From: Rossellomorea vietnamensis
Lineage (GTDB): Bacteria > Bacillota > Bacilli > Bacillales > Bacillaceae_B
Direction: 5' to 3'
Assembly: GCF_001305855.1 (NCBI RefSeq)
Contig: NZ_LIXZ01000019.1
Location: forward strand, 335 to 60,618
DNA length: 60,284 nucleotides
Below the pieces are notes generated by a model, which saw nothing but the letters and a program-made list of their open reading frames with translations, searched no databases and had not been told where the DNA came from. Both the position numbers and the translations under genes were made by a program. Shown one piece after another: positions 1 through 7,613 of this stretch; the stretch's first letter is position 1, and each line of letters begins with the position of its first letter.

Positions 1-136
<136 letters not shown>

Positions 137-192
137 GTTTGAATAGCTCTTTAAAAATAAATCTAGAATTAACGTTGACGTATTGTCTTGTT

Positions 193-213
193 TTGTTCAG
201 TTTTCAAGGTTCA
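193..213 (-). promoter_or_regulatory. rrn leader, boxA-like antitermination motif
   Basis: On the minus strand the leader between the promoters and 16S reads CTTGAAAACTGAAC, the motif typical of Bacillus rrn leaders just ahead of 16S. It probably recruits the Nus antitermination complex. The assignment rests on resemblance and position only. Confidence 0.5.
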
Positions 214-248
214 ATATTTCGTCATTCCCGTTCGGGCGACTTTATTAA

Positions 249-276
249 TTTATCACAATTCATCATGTGATGTCAA
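249..276 (-). promoter_or_regulatory. rrn promoter P2 (sigma-A)
   Basis: On the minus strand TTGACA (271-276) and GATAAA (249-254) are separated by 16 bp, with a TG one base before the -10. It is the proximal of two tandem rRNA promoters, the usual Bacillus arrangement. Confidence 0.65.
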
Positions 277-342
277 CTGTTTTTCGAAATTATTTAATGG
301 TGTTTCTTCTAAATAATTCATTGTGTTTCAGCGACGTTAATT

Positions 343-371
343 ACTATATCAAGATTTTAAATACGGGTCAA
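343..371 (-). promoter_or_regulatory. rrn promoter P1 (sigma-A)
   Basis: On the minus strand TTGACC (366-371) and TATAGT (343-348) are separated by exactly 17 bp inside an AT-rich stretch. It is the distal promoter of the rRNA operon whose 16S begins at the left edge. The 343 bases between 16S and the next gene (137-479) hold P1, P2, the leader motif and a weak hairpin near 430-478, and no gene. Confidence 0.75.
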
Positions 372-479
372 TACTTTTTGTGAACTTTTTTAATAAAATA
401 TTTCATTCCTATTACCTCTATTTCACCCTTGGATTATATAAGAGCTCCCCCTGCTTATAAAAGGGGAAGCCCAAGGAGA

Positions 480-707
480 CTAATTTGTTTCTTTCTTGGC
501 TGCTGTCTTCATATATTTCAAGCATTCCTTATGACTTGCAAATCGCTTAAAAAGGGAAAATAAGATTTTATACCGTTCATCCATTGCTCTCTTAACGATA
601 TGATCAATTCGAGAATCCTTAAGGTCAAACAGTATTTCATCCATTTCTCTTTTCAACAGATACTCTATTTCCTGTTTCTCTCTATCATTAATCATTAACC
701 CCAGCAA
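480..707 (-). CDS. small conserved-looking protein of unknown function
   Basis: I do not recognise a family. The protein is about 75 residues, highly charged and mostly helical by composition (REKQEIEYLLKREMDEILFDL), with no membrane segment or Cys cluster. The longest frame opens with GTG at 716, but that codon touches the Shine-Dalgarno AAGGGGTGA. A TTG three codons on, five bases from that site, fits much better and is used here; the ATG at codon 8 is a third option. It lies alone between an rRNA operon and pdaB. A well-formed ribosome binding site and a clean frame argue that it is real. Confidence 0.6.
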   Translation of the reverse strand: MLGLMINDREKQEIEYLLKREMDEILFDLKDSRIDHIVKRAMDERYKILFSLFKRFASHKECLKYMKTAAKKETN

Positions 708-782
708 GTATGTCACCCCTTAATGTTGGTATTTGTAGTTTTTTCCATTAAAAGATATTTATAATCATTTTTTCGTCAGATA

Positions 783-811
783 GATATTTTTTTGCGGGAC
801 ATGCATATCTT
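783..811 (+). promoter_or_regulatory. possible sporulation (sigma-E-type) promoter of pdaB
   Basis: GATATT (783-788) and CATATCTT (804-811) are 15 bp apart and resemble the sigma-E -35 and -10 elements. The match is imperfect. Known sporulation control of pdaB in B. subtilis motivated the search. Confidence 0.3.
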
Positions 812-845
812 TAGTAAAGACAGACGGTTGAACGGAGGGATGATA

Positions 846-1595
846 TTGAATACGTTTCACACAGTAAACGCTAAGAAATTGAAGCAAATCAGTTTGATCA
901 TCGTGATTTCTTTCTTTACTGCTTTGTTTGTATATAGCAGTAACCTCTCGACACTTTCGGTTTTCAGTACGAAGGATGGGCCGAAGGCGATTTACAAAGG
1001 AGAAAAGGGCGTGGCGATCACCTTCAACATTGGTTGGGGAGATGAAAAGGCCAAGCCGATCCTTGAAGAATTAAAGAAAATGAATGTGACCTCCGCTACC
1101 TTCTTTCTTTCCGGGGCCTGGGCTGAACGACATCCCGATTTAGTGGAACAAATCGTGAAGCAGGGTTATGAGATCGGAAACCTCGGCTATGCCTATTCCG
1201 ACTATACGGAGATGGAACCGAACAAGATTAAGCAGGACATAATGAAGGCGGATGAGGTCTTTAAGAAATTGAATGTGAAAGAAGTGAAATTGTTACGCGT
1301 TCCAACGGGACATTTCGATAAAGAAACGTTGAAGGTTGCCGATTCCCTCGGCTTAACGGTCGTCCACTGGAGCGTGGACTCAAAGGATTGGACCAATCCC
1401 GGTGTGGAAGAAATCCTGAATAACGTCAGTAAAGCAAAAAAAGGCGACATTGTCCTGCTTCATGCATCAGATTCAGCTAAACAGACGAAGGAAGCCTTGC
1501 CTTCCATTGTGAAGGAGCTAAAAGGAAAAGGAAACTTCATTACAGTGTCCGACATGATTTCAAACGGTGATGCCAAGTCATCCCTTATACAATAA
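846..1595 (+). CDS. pdaB: polysaccharide deacetylase family sporulation protein PdaB
   Basis: This is a NodB-homology polysaccharide deacetylase, the PdaB (YbaN) protein needed to keep spores viable late in sporulation. One N-terminal membrane anchor (about residues 12-30) precedes the domain, which contains [32 protein letters not shown] and [10 protein letters not shown]. The usual TFDD metal and catalytic motif is degenerate here (TFNIGWGD), so activity cannot be assumed. The TTG at 846 is chosen: GGAGG ends seven bases upstream and the resulting N-terminus ([14 protein letters not shown]) resembles B. subtilis PdaB. An upstream ATG at 840 sits too close to the Shine-Dalgarno. It converges on kbaA across a shared terminator. 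Confidence 0.93.
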   Translation: MNTFHTVNAKKLKQISLIIVISFFTALFVYSSNLSTLSVFSTKDGPKAIYKGEKGVAITFNIGWGDEKAKPILEELKKMNVTSATFFLSGAWAERHPDLVEQIVKQGYEIGNLGYAYSDYTEMEPNKIKQDIMKADEVFKKLNVKEVKLLRVPTGHFDKETLKVADSLGLTVVHWSVDSKDWTNPGVEEILNNVSKAKKGDIVLLHASDSAKQTKEALPSIVKELKGKGNFITVSDMISNGDAKSSLIQ

Positions 1596-1599
1596 AAAA

Positions 1600-1637
1600 A
1601 TCCCGTAAGTGAACGGTGTTCACCTGCGGGATTTTTT
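1600..1637. terminator. bidirectional terminator between pdaB and kbaA
   Basis: ATCCCG and CGGGAT arms with an inner TGAAC/GTTCA stem are flanked by A-rich and T-rich runs on both sides, so the hairpin can end both convergent transcripts. Confidence 0.85.
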
Positions 1638-1640
1638 TAT

Positions 1641-2276
1641 TCAGCTCTTAGCCGATTGCCTGCGTTCTCTTTCCGTCTGGGATTTCTCTATGTACTTAGG
1701 AAGTCGCAATAGTTGGAATGCGTTACAGGCAAGAAGAGCGAGCAGCATAAGATACAGCCATTTCACGGAATTCACCAATAATACCGGAAGCCATTCAAGT
1801 GTCGTTACAACGATCATAAAAAATAGGGCTGATACAAATGTGTTGGTTTTTGCTTCTGATTGTTGATTCTTGATATAAGCAACGACAAGACCAACCACAA
1901 AGATCCCGATCCCGAGTAATATATAAGGTGTATACGACTCTCCTTCCACAGCGAAGGCTCTGAATCGAAAGTAAATCAAATCAAACAGGACAAGTGCGAT
2001 CAGCACCATTTGAACGGGGTTCCATAGGCTTTTGAACATCCCCATCCCGAATTGATGGATGGTTAAGTAAGCGAAATAACCCATTTGACTGATGACACTA
2101 AAAGTAAACCCTACAAATATGAACCAAAGTAAACTCGATAATATACCAATCACGTTACCGTCCTGAAAGTATGGTCCGAACTGATCCCATCTTATGATGA
2201 GGGCGGCCACACCTGTTACGGCTCCACCGATTACTAACGTATGAATAAATAAACGAATCCAATTGCGGATGGTCAC
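1641..2276 (-). CDS. kbaA: KinB-signalling pathway activation protein KbaA
   Basis: The protein is an integral membrane protein with about six hydrophobic segments. The motifs SQMGYFAYLTIHQFG, VLIALVLFDLIYFRF and FFMIVVTTLEWLP match KbaA, which is required for the KinB branch of the sporulation phosphorelay. I chose the GTG at 2276, nine bases after GGAGG (2286-2290), giving 211 residues and the N-terminus VTIRNWIRLFIHTLVIGGA. The longer frame to 2330 adds 18 residues and has no ribosome binding site. It is divergent from gerD and convergent with pdaB, the B. subtilis arrangement. Confidence 0.93.
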   Translation of the reverse strand: MTIRNWIRLFIHTLVIGGAVTGVAALIIRWDQFGPYFQDGNVIGILSSLLWFIFVGFTFSVISQMGYFAYLTIHQFGMGMFKSLWNPVQMVLIALVLFDLIYFRFRAFAVEGESYTPYILLGIGIFVVGLVVAYIKNQQSEAKTNTFVSALFFMIVVTTLEWLPVLLVNSVKWLYLMLLALLACNAFQLLRLPKYIEKSQTERERRQSAKS

Positions 2277-2361
2277 TTCTATTTTCCTCCAAATAAAAAA
2301 ATATACACTCACTTGATTGTACCAACGCATGTTTAAAAAATCCAGGTTCCAATTTTACCTG

Positions 2362-2391
2362 TGCATATTTTTTTCGTTATTTCTCATATTA
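2362..2391 (+). promoter_or_regulatory. forespore (sigma-G) promoter of gerD
   Basis: TGCATA (2362-2367) and CATATTA (2385-2391), 17 bp apart, are near-consensus sigma-G elements placed 35 bp before the gerD start. gerD belongs to the sigma-G regulon in B. subtilis, so sequence and biology agree. Confidence 0.7.
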
Positions 2392-2425
2392 AGGGTAAGG
2401 GAATTTGTATGGAAGGAGCTTACCC

Positions 2426-3070
2426 ATGAAAAGATATTCCTTTCTTTTTCTATTGACCATTCTTCTTCTTTCCGCTTGTGGCGGTGGAGGGGATACGGGC
2501 AGTGGCAAAATGGATTATGAAGAAACCAAGAAAATGGTTGTTGATATATTAAAGACGGATGATGGAAAAAAAGCCATCCAGGATGTCATGTCTGATGAAA
2601 AAATGAAATCAGAGCTTATTATGGATCAGGGTGTTGTAACTGATACAATTTCCAAAACCCTCACATCCGAAAAGGGAACAGAATTCTGGAAGAAATCCTT
2701 TGAAGATCCAAAGTTCGCTGAAGCCATGGCGAAAAGCATGAAAGATGGAAATGAAAAATTGCTTAAAGACCTCATGAAGGACCCCGAGTATCAAGGGATG
2801 ATGATGGACCTGCTAAAAGATCCTGAATTCAAAAAGGAACTCACAGAAGTATTAAAGAGCCAGGAATACAAAGAACATCTGCAAAAAGTGATTACGGAAA
2901 CCTTCCAAAGTCCATTATTTAAGGCAAAACTTCAGGATGTATTATTAAAGGCTGCCGGTGAAATCAAAGACGGGGGCAAAAGTGAAGGAAGCAACAGTCA
3001 ATCGTCTGGTAGTGATCAAAATGGTTCAGGCGACTCAGGTGGCACAGGAAGTGGCGGCGGAGGGCAATAA
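2426..3070 (+). CDS. gerD: spore germination lipoprotein GerD
   Basis: GerD is a lipoprotein of the spore inner membrane that clusters germinant receptors (the germinosome). A signal peptide ends in a lipobox with the lipidated cysteine at residue 18 (LLSAC). The body is charged and helical, with repeated KDPE/LKDPEF-like segments (DPEYQGMMMDLLKDPEFKK). The last 30 or so residues are a low-complexity Gly/Ser tail, so the 214-residue protein is somewhat longer than B. subtilis GerD. The ATG at 2426 lies seven bases after AAGGAG; the frame upstream of it has no function. Confidence 0.94.
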   Translation: MKRYSFLFLLTILLLSACGGGGDTGSGKMDYEETKKMVVDILKTDDGKKAIQDVMSDEKMKSELIMDQGVVTDTISKTLTSEKGTEFWKKSFEDPKFAEAMAKSMKDGNEKLLKDLMKDPEYQGMMMDLLKDPEFKKELTEVLKSQEYKEHLQKVITETFQSPLFKAKLQDVLLKAAGEIKDGGKSEGSNSQSSGSDQNGSGDSGGTGSGGGGQ

Positions 3071-3101
3071 ATTTTTTCTCTGACCGGAAATGACAACTTA
3101 T

Positions 3102-3140
3102 AAAAAGGGACCGATGCACGCTGGCATTGGTCCCTTTTTT
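3102..3140. terminator. bidirectional terminator between gerD and salA
   Basis: A near-perfect stem of about 16 bp (AAAAAGGGACCGATGC paired with GCATTGGTCCCTTTTTT, one bulge region) has A and T runs on its flanks and lies between two convergent genes. Confidence 0.88.
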
Positions 3141-3146
3141 GCTTCT

Positions 3147-4196
3147 TTAAGAAAGTTTTTCAATGACTTTATGGGCAATTTCCCCATAAATCTGACCCAG
3201 TCGGTGGTCTTCCGCATAAATGGACGGGGCAAAATCCTCTTCATTCCAGTCCGGCTGCTGCAGTGGAAGCTTGCCAAGTAAATCGGTACGAAGCTCTTCA
3301 GTAAGCTTCTCTCCCCCGCCTTGACCGAACACGAATTCCTTTTCACCTGTCAGTTTGCTTTCAAAGTAAGACATGTTCTCAACAACACCCAGGATGTCAT
3401 GGTCAGTTTGAAGGGCCATGGCTCCTGCACGGGCTGCTACGAAGGCCGCTGTCGGATGAGGTGTCGTCACAATGATTTCCTTACAATGTGGAAGCATTGT
3501 ATGAAGATCAAGGGCAACGTCACCAGTTCCCGGTGGCAGGTCCAGCAGTAAATAATCCAAGTCGCCCCACTCGACTTCAGAGAAGAAGTTGTTCAGCATC
3601 TTACCAAGCATCGGCCCTCTCCAAATAACCGGTGCATTGTCCTCTACGAAGAATCCCATGGAAATGACCTTCACGCCGAATCGTTCTACTGGAATAATTC
3701 TTTCCCCGCGTACGATCGGTCTCTTCACAATCCCCATCATATCGGGCACGCTAAACCCGTAAATGTCGGCATCCACAAGCCCCACCTTTTTACCCTGCCT
3801 GGCAAGTGACACGGCAAGGTTAACCGAAACCGTTGATTTTCCTACGCCGCCTTTTCCACTGGCAATCGCAATGAAGGTCGTCTTACTTGCAGGGGATAAC
3901 AGGTCCGTTCCTTCTCCACCTGCGCCTCTGTGCTTTTCAAGCTCCTCTTCCGGAAGCTCTGTGAAACGGATCCCGACAGATTCCGCTCCATTCTCCTTTA
4001 ATACTTGTACTATTTGTTGCTGGAATTGCATTTGCTCGCCGGTACCTGTTTTGGCAATGGCGATTTTCACACTGACATGGTTCTTTTCTTCTTTAACGGA
4101 GATGTCTACAACCCCATTTGTTTCTTGTAAGGTTTTATTTAAAAAAGGATCTTTTAATCCAAATAAAAGTTCGCGTGTTTGTTGTTCCGATAACAT
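3147..4196 (-). CDS. salA: Mrp/NBP35-family P-loop ATPase SalA
   Basis: An N-terminal MIP18-like domain (about 1-85) precedes a MinD/Mrp ATPase domain with the deviant Walker A GKGGVGKST (114-122). The family carries Fe-S clusters, but the region after ENMSYF, where Mrp carriers have a CxxC pair, has no cysteine here. That is also the case for SalA of B. subtilis, which acts as a DNA-binding regulator that represses scoC. A regulatory role is therefore more likely than Fe-S delivery. It lies downstream of cwlD with its own promoter, as in B. subtilis. Confidence 0.92.
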   Translation of the reverse strand: MLSEQQTRELLFGLKDPFLNKTLQETNGVVDISVKEEKNHVSVKIAIAKTGTGEQMQFQQQIVQVLKENGAESVGIRFTELPEEELEKHRGAGGEGTDLLSPASKTTFIAIASGKGGVGKSTVSVNLAVSLARQGKKVGLVDADIYGFSVPDMMGIVKRPIVRGERIIPVERFGVKVISMGFFVEDNAPVIWRGPMLGKMLNNFFSEVEWGDLDYLLLDLPPGTGDVALDLHTMLPHCKEIIVTTPHPTAAFVAARAGAMALQTDHDILGVVENMSYFESKLTGEKEFVFGQGGGEKLTEELRTDLLGKLPLQQPDWNEEDFAPSIYAEDHRLGQIYGEIAHKVIEKLS

Positions 4197-4242
4197 GAAT
4201 AACCACCCTTTTCTATGTATTCGTTTTCAATCATCTGTTTTC

Positions 4243-4251
4243 AGTATAACA
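4243..4251 (-). promoter_or_regulatory. extended -10 promoter of salA
   Basis: On the minus strand the sequence TGTTATACT forms an extended -10 (TG-n-TATACT). No good -35 lies 17 bp upstream, which is common for extended -10 promoters. It sits between the cwlD terminator and salA. Confidence 0.5.
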
Positions 4252-4304
4252 TATTCTCAGTTGAATGAATGCTCAAAAGGTTTTGAATGCTTTTGTCAAA
4301 TAAT

Positions 4305-4340
4305 AAAAAAAGCTGAGAGGTTATTCCTCGTCAGCTTTTT
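4305..4340 (-). terminator. cwlD terminator overlapping the coding end
   Basis: On the minus strand AAAAAGCTGACGAGG pairs with CCTCTCAGCTTTTTTT. The left arm encodes the last residues of CwlD and the TAA stop lies in the loop. The U-run follows directly. Confidence 0.8.
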
Positions 4341-5043
4341 CTTTGTCATCCATGGTCAGATAGTTCAGTACACCCTGGTAGACGGAAGCAGCAATCTTTT
4401 GCTGGTAATCCTCTTTAAGTAGATTGGCACGTTCTCCAGGGTTGGAGAGGAAACCAATTTCTACGAGGGCTCCGGACTTTTTGGCATGTTTCAGGATGTA
4501 GACATTTTGCAGACCTTTTGCTTCCCGGGTCGTGTTTTCCAGATTACGGGTCAGCTCTCCTTGGATCGCTTTGGCGAGTGCTTTATTTTCTTCATACTTT
4601 GGATTGTAGAAAGTCTGGGCCCCGCTCCATTTCGCAGATGGAATCGAATTCAAGTGGATGCTGAGAAACATATCCGCTTGGGATTCATTGATCAACGTTA
4701 GCCTTTTCTTAAGGTCTTCCACTTTTCTTCGGCTGTATCCTCTCGTACTTTCATCAGCAAGGTCTTCATCCTTCTCACGCGTCAGGATCACAAGGGCACC
4801 TTGCTCCTGAAGATAATCCCTTATCATCAGTGAGACATTTAATGCGATGTCCTTCTCAAGTGCCTTCTCATCTCCCGCCCCGCCGTCCGGGCCACCATGT
4901 CCCGGATCTATATAGATGATTTTTCCTGATAAGGGGAGATTCCATGAATCCCATGTATCTTTGTCTAATATTTTATATTGAATGATGAATAATAAAATAG
5001 CCAGTGCAGAAATTATCCCGATAACCTTCAGTTTCTGAACCAT
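4321..5043 (-). CDS. cwlD: germination-specific N-acetylmuramoyl-L-alanine amidase CwlD
   Basis: One N-terminal membrane segment (about 8-24) precedes an Amidase_3 domain with the zinc motif IDPGHGG (His49), Glu63 in EKDIALN, the SIHLNS histidine and the catalytic Glu in LVEIGFLSN. CwlD removes stem peptides from muramic acid so that PdaA can form muramic-delta-lactam in the spore cortex, a signal for lytic enzymes at germination. Its length (240) is normal for the family. The ATG follows AGGAGG. It stands between ybaK and salA, in the conserved sporulation neighbourhood. Confidence 0.95.
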   Translation of the reverse strand: MVQKLKVIGIISALAILLFIIQYKILDKDTWDSWNLPLSGKIIYIDPGHGGPDGGAGDEKALEKDIALNVSLMIRDYLQEQGALVILTREKDEDLADESTRGYSRRKVEDLKKRLTLINESQADMFLSIHLNSIPSAKWSGAQTFYNPKYEENKALAKAIQGELTRNLENTTREAKGLQNVYILKHAKKSGALVEIGFLSNPGERANLLKEDYQQKIAASVYQGVLNYLTMDDKEKADEE

Positions 5044-5108
5044 TCCAGTCCTCCTATTTCAAGTCTTGGCGACGGAAAAACCGCTGCCTTTACTAAAAAA
5101 TATGGGAC

Positions 5109-5139
5109 AAGAATGGGTTTTAGAACTGAAATTAATGCA
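5109..5139 (-). promoter_or_regulatory. possible sporulation promoter of cwlD
   Basis: On the minus strand TGCATT (5134-5139) and CATTCTT (5109-5115) are 18 bp apart and loosely resemble a sigma-G or sigma-E promoter. It overlaps the end of ybaK. This is a weak call, prompted by the known sporulation control of cwlD. Confidence 0.3.
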
Positions 5140-5578
5140 ACCGTAATTTGTGACGCTTGATTCCCTTTTCATATCCTTCTGACCACCATGTTTCCACAAA
5201 GTGCTCACAACAGAAATAAAAGGACTCATCTACTTCATTCGATACACCCATCTCAGACCAGTACAGCCAGAAATTATAAAGCGTATCAATAAAATGCTTC
5301 AATTCTTCCTCACAACGCTTCTTCACTAATTCGGTATCTTCACCTGAGTACCCGAATTTACTGATCTTCCCTCCAAGTAGATAAGCCTCTATGGCTATAT
5401 CAAAACACGCTTCATCAAATCCCTGCTGCATAAATACGCCGCCTTGAACCTTTATATATCCAAAATGCCGCCGGACACTCTCCTGCAGCATCTTAATTGA
5501 AATTTCTTTCAGTAACGTTCTTTCCGTCTTGATCTGCTTCTCTCTTCTCTTTGTATTGAAAGTTGTAATAACGTTCAA
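5132..5578 (-). CDS. ybaK: DUF2521 family protein YbaK
   Basis: A soluble protein of 148 residues with charged N-terminal helices and an aromatic/Cys-rich C-terminal half (NFWLYWSEMG, FYFCCEHFVETWWSEGYEKG). It matches the Bacillus YbaK family by position and sequence feel; the function is unknown. The start is TTG, seven bases after AAAGGGGTGA. A nearby ATG closer to the Shine-Dalgarno is out of frame. It lies between the rpsI terminator/inverted repeat and cwlD. Confidence 0.8.
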   Translation of the reverse strand: MNVITTFNTKRREKQIKTERTLLKEISIKMLQESVRRHFGYIKVQGGVFMQQGFDEACFDIAIEAYLLGGKISKFGYSGEDTELVKKRCEEELKHFIDTLYNFWLYWSEMGVSNEVDESFYFCCEHFVETWWSEGYEKGIKRHKLRLH

Positions 5579-5654
5579 AAAACATTCACCCCTTTGAACG
5601 TATTTTCCTACTTAACCCACCACTTCATTCGAGTAACTGTTACCAATTTTCTTG

Positions 5655-5752
5655 GAGGGACGGACCTCCATATACACTCTCTAAGAAGAATAAATCCTTG
5701 GTACAAAGGGATTTAGCTTCAAGATTGACGTGAAATTGGAGGTCCGTCCCTC
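5655..5752. repeat. 98-bp inverted-repeat element with perfect 16-bp arms
   Basis: GAGGGACGGACCTCCA (5655-5670) is the exact reverse complement of TGGAGGTCCGTCCCTC (5737-5752). The inner part has a second weaker palindrome (AAATCC ... GGGATTT, about 5691-5713). There is no coding frame and no T-run. It may be a small mobile or REP-like element between ybaK and the rpsI terminator. Confidence 0.8.
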
Positions 5753-5761
5753 AAACCCAAT

Positions 5762-5797
5762 AAAAAAAGCCCAACCGACAGAATCGGCTGAGCTTTG
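5762..5797 (-). terminator. terminator of the rplM-rpsI operon
   Basis: On the minus strand AAAGCTCAGCCGA pairs with TCGGTTGGGCTTT and is followed by a T-run, 15 bp after the rpsI stop. Confidence 0.88.
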
Positions 5798-5811
5798 GTG
5801 TGAAATAATAA

Positions 5812-6204
5812 TTAACGCTTAGAGAATTGTGGCGCGCGACGTGCACCTTTAAGACCGTATTTTTTACGCTCTTTCATACGAGAGTCACGAGTTAATAATC
5901 CAGCGCGTTTTAGAGATCCACGGTATTCAGGGTCTGCTTGTAGTAAAGCACGAGCGATTCCGTGACGGATCGCACCAGCTTGACCAGCATAGCCTCCACC
6001 ATTAACGTTAACTAAAACGTCATAGTTACCAAGAGTTTCAGTTGCAACTAGTGGTTGCTTAATTACTTCTCTTAGTGCTGCGAATGGGATATAAACTTCT
6101 ACTTCACGATCATTGATAACAATGTTTCCGTTACCTGGTACTAAACGTACACGAGCTACTGAGCTCTTACGACGACCAGTTCCGTAATATTGAACTTGAG
6201 CCAA
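5812..6204 (-). CDS. rpsI: 30S ribosomal protein S9
   Basis: S9 sits in the head of the small subunit, and its C-terminal tail reaches the P-site tRNA. The protein has the family's N-terminal [16 protein letters not shown], the central [19 protein letters not shown] and the terminal [16 protein letters not shown] with the tRNA-contacting final arginine. Length is 130, as expected. It is co-transcribed with rplM 22 bp upstream. Confidence 0.99.
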   Translation of the reverse strand: MAQVQYYGTGRRKSSVARVRLVPGNGNIVINDREVEVYIPFAALREVIKQPLVATETLGNYDVLVNVNGGGYAGQAGAIRHGIARALLQADPEYRGSLKRAGLLTRDSRMKERKKYGLKGARRAPQFSKR

Positions 6205-6226
6205 GATAATAACCTCCTCTTATTAA

Positions 6227-6664
6227 TTATCCACGAAGTTCGTAAACTTCAGGTTGTTGTGCTTGATGTGGATGCTCTGCTCCAGCATATACATGTAATT
6301 TCTTGAACATTTGACGACCTAGAGAACCTTTTGGAAGCATACCTTTGATAGTAAGCTCAAGCATTTTCTCTGAGTAGTTTGTACGCATTTCTAATGCTGT
6401 ACGTTGTTTTAAACCACCAGGGTGATTAGTGTGACGGTAGTAGATCTTGTCCGTTAACTTCTTCCCAGTTAGTTCAATTTTTGAAGCATTAAGAATGATT
6501 ACATGATCACCAGTGTCAACATGTGGTGTGAATGTTGGTTTGTGTTTTCCGCGTAGAATTGAAGCAACTTCACTGGATAGACGTCCAAGAGTTTTGCCTT
6601 CAGCATCTACAACGAACCATTTACGATCGATTTGGTTGGCTTTTGCCATATACGTTGTACGCAT
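6227..6664 (-). CDS. rplM: 50S ribosomal protein L13
   Basis: L13 is an early-assembly protein of the large subunit. The sequence shows [39 protein letters not shown] and [20 protein letters not shown], all typical. It has 145 residues and an ATG after AGGAGG. It is first in the rplM-rpsI operon behind a strong promoter and a structured leader. Confidence 0.99.
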   Translation of the reverse strand: MRTTYMAKANQIDRKWFVVDAEGKTLGRLSSEVASILRGKHKPTFTPHVDTGDHVIILNASKIELTGKKLTDKIYYRHTNHPGGLKQRTALEMRTNYSEKMLELTIKGMLPKGSLGRQMFKKLHVYAGAEHPHQAQQPEVYELRG

Positions 6665-6755
6665 GATTTAACCTCCTATTTAATGAATCCGTAGTATTTA
6701 TTTTCTAATCACAATAAGTTTCCGGGGCTTATCGTGGGGTTAATAACATACCATA
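6665..6755 (-). ncRNA. L13-type ribosomal leader
   Basis: The 5' UTR between the promoter and rplM contains the hairpin CACGATAAG-CCCCGGAAA-CTTATTGTG (6710-6736, one G-U pair) preceded by AACCC. Position and the CCCCGGAAA loop agree with the Bacillus L13 leader family, through which L13 is thought to repress its own operon. I cannot run a covariance search. Confidence 0.6.
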
Positions 6756-6759
6756 TGCT

Positions 6760-6788
6760 ATATTATCTTGTTCCCAGTCTATTGTCAA
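6760..6788 (-). promoter_or_regulatory. sigma-A promoter of rplM-rpsI
   Basis: On the minus strand TTGACA (6783-6788) and TAATAT (6760-6765) are 17 bp apart. Confidence 0.85.
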
Positions 6789-6846
6789 GAGAATGTTACA
6801 CCAGGATTAGTTGTTTTAGTATTTTTTTTATTAATTCCATACAATC

Positions 6847-7599
6847 CTATTTCACAACAGGATCATAATCCACCTTCCACAGATATAATCCATGGGGCGG
6901 TGCAGTCTTTCCTGCCCGGTTTCGGTCCCGCGCTTGCAGTATTCCAGGTACATCATCCACAGAAATATTCCCAGTACCTACCTCTAGCAAAGTACCGACC
7001 AATATCCTCACCATATTATATAAAAATCCATTGCCCACAAATGAAAAAATGATTTCTTCTTCGTGTTCCTGAATGTCAATATGATGAATGGTTCTTACTT
7101 TGTCTTCCACTTCCGTCTTCGCTGAACAAAAGCTTGTAAAGTCATGCTCCCCGATCAGGTGCCGGGCAGCGCGCTCCATATCAGGAACGGAAAGCGTATG
7201 GGGGTAGTGAAGGGCAAAATGCCGGTTGAACGGACTTCTTGATTTCCCTGTATAAACCCGGTAACGGTATTCTTTCTGCTCCACGGAAAACCGCGAGTGA
7301 AAGTCTGTTGAAACAAACTCGGCTTCTTTCACGGTCACTTCATCCGGTAACCTTGTATTCAGAACGATCGGCCATTTCTCTTCTGGAATGGATAATGGTG
7401 TGTCAAAATGAAAGACCTGACCGTTTGCATGGACACCTGCGTCGGTACGGCCAGACCCGCTGATTCGGACAGGACCGCCTTTATGGATAGTGGACAAGAT
7501 GCTCTCTATGAGGCCCTGGACGGTACGTTGATTCGGTTGTACTTGATAACCATGAAAATACGTTCCATCATAAGCGATGGTACACTTCACTCTCTGCAT
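6847..7599 (-). CDS. truA: tRNA pseudouridine(38-40) synthase TruA
   Basis: TruA converts U38, U39 and U40 in the anticodon arm of many tRNAs to pseudouridine. The catalytic Asp53 lies in SGSGRTDAGVHANGQ; other family motifs are YDGTYFHGYQVQPN, TSFCSAKTEVEDKVRTI and VGNGFLYNMVR. I start it at the ATG at 7599, six bases from GGGAGTG, giving 250 residues; a GTG three codons earlier is possible. It is the last gene of the ecfA1-ecfA2-ecfT-truA operon, 14 bp after ecfT. Confidence 0.97.
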   Translation of the reverse strand: MQRVKCTIAYDGTYFHGYQVQPNQRTVQGLIESILSTIHKGGPVRISGSGRTDAGVHANGQVFHFDTPLSIPEEKWPIVLNTRLPDEVTVKEAEFVSTDFHSRFSVEQKEYRYRVYTGKSRSPFNRHFALHYPHTLSVPDMERAARHLIGEHDFTSFCSAKTEVEDKVRTIHHIDIQEHEEEIIFSFVGNGFLYNMVRILVGTLLEVGTGNISVDDVPGILQARDRNRAGKTAPPHGLYLWKVDYDPVVK

Positions 7600-7613
7600 A
7601 AATGACACTCCCG

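Noticed and set aside
430..478. Terminator after the small ORF at 480
   Set aside because: CTTGG and CCAAG with TCCCC/GGGGA segments can pair, but the pairing is interrupted and there is no U-run; support is too weak for a feature.
3321..4422. Plus-strand frames antisense to salA and cwlD
   Set aside because: They are shadows of strongly conserved minus-strand genes and have no ribosome binding sites.
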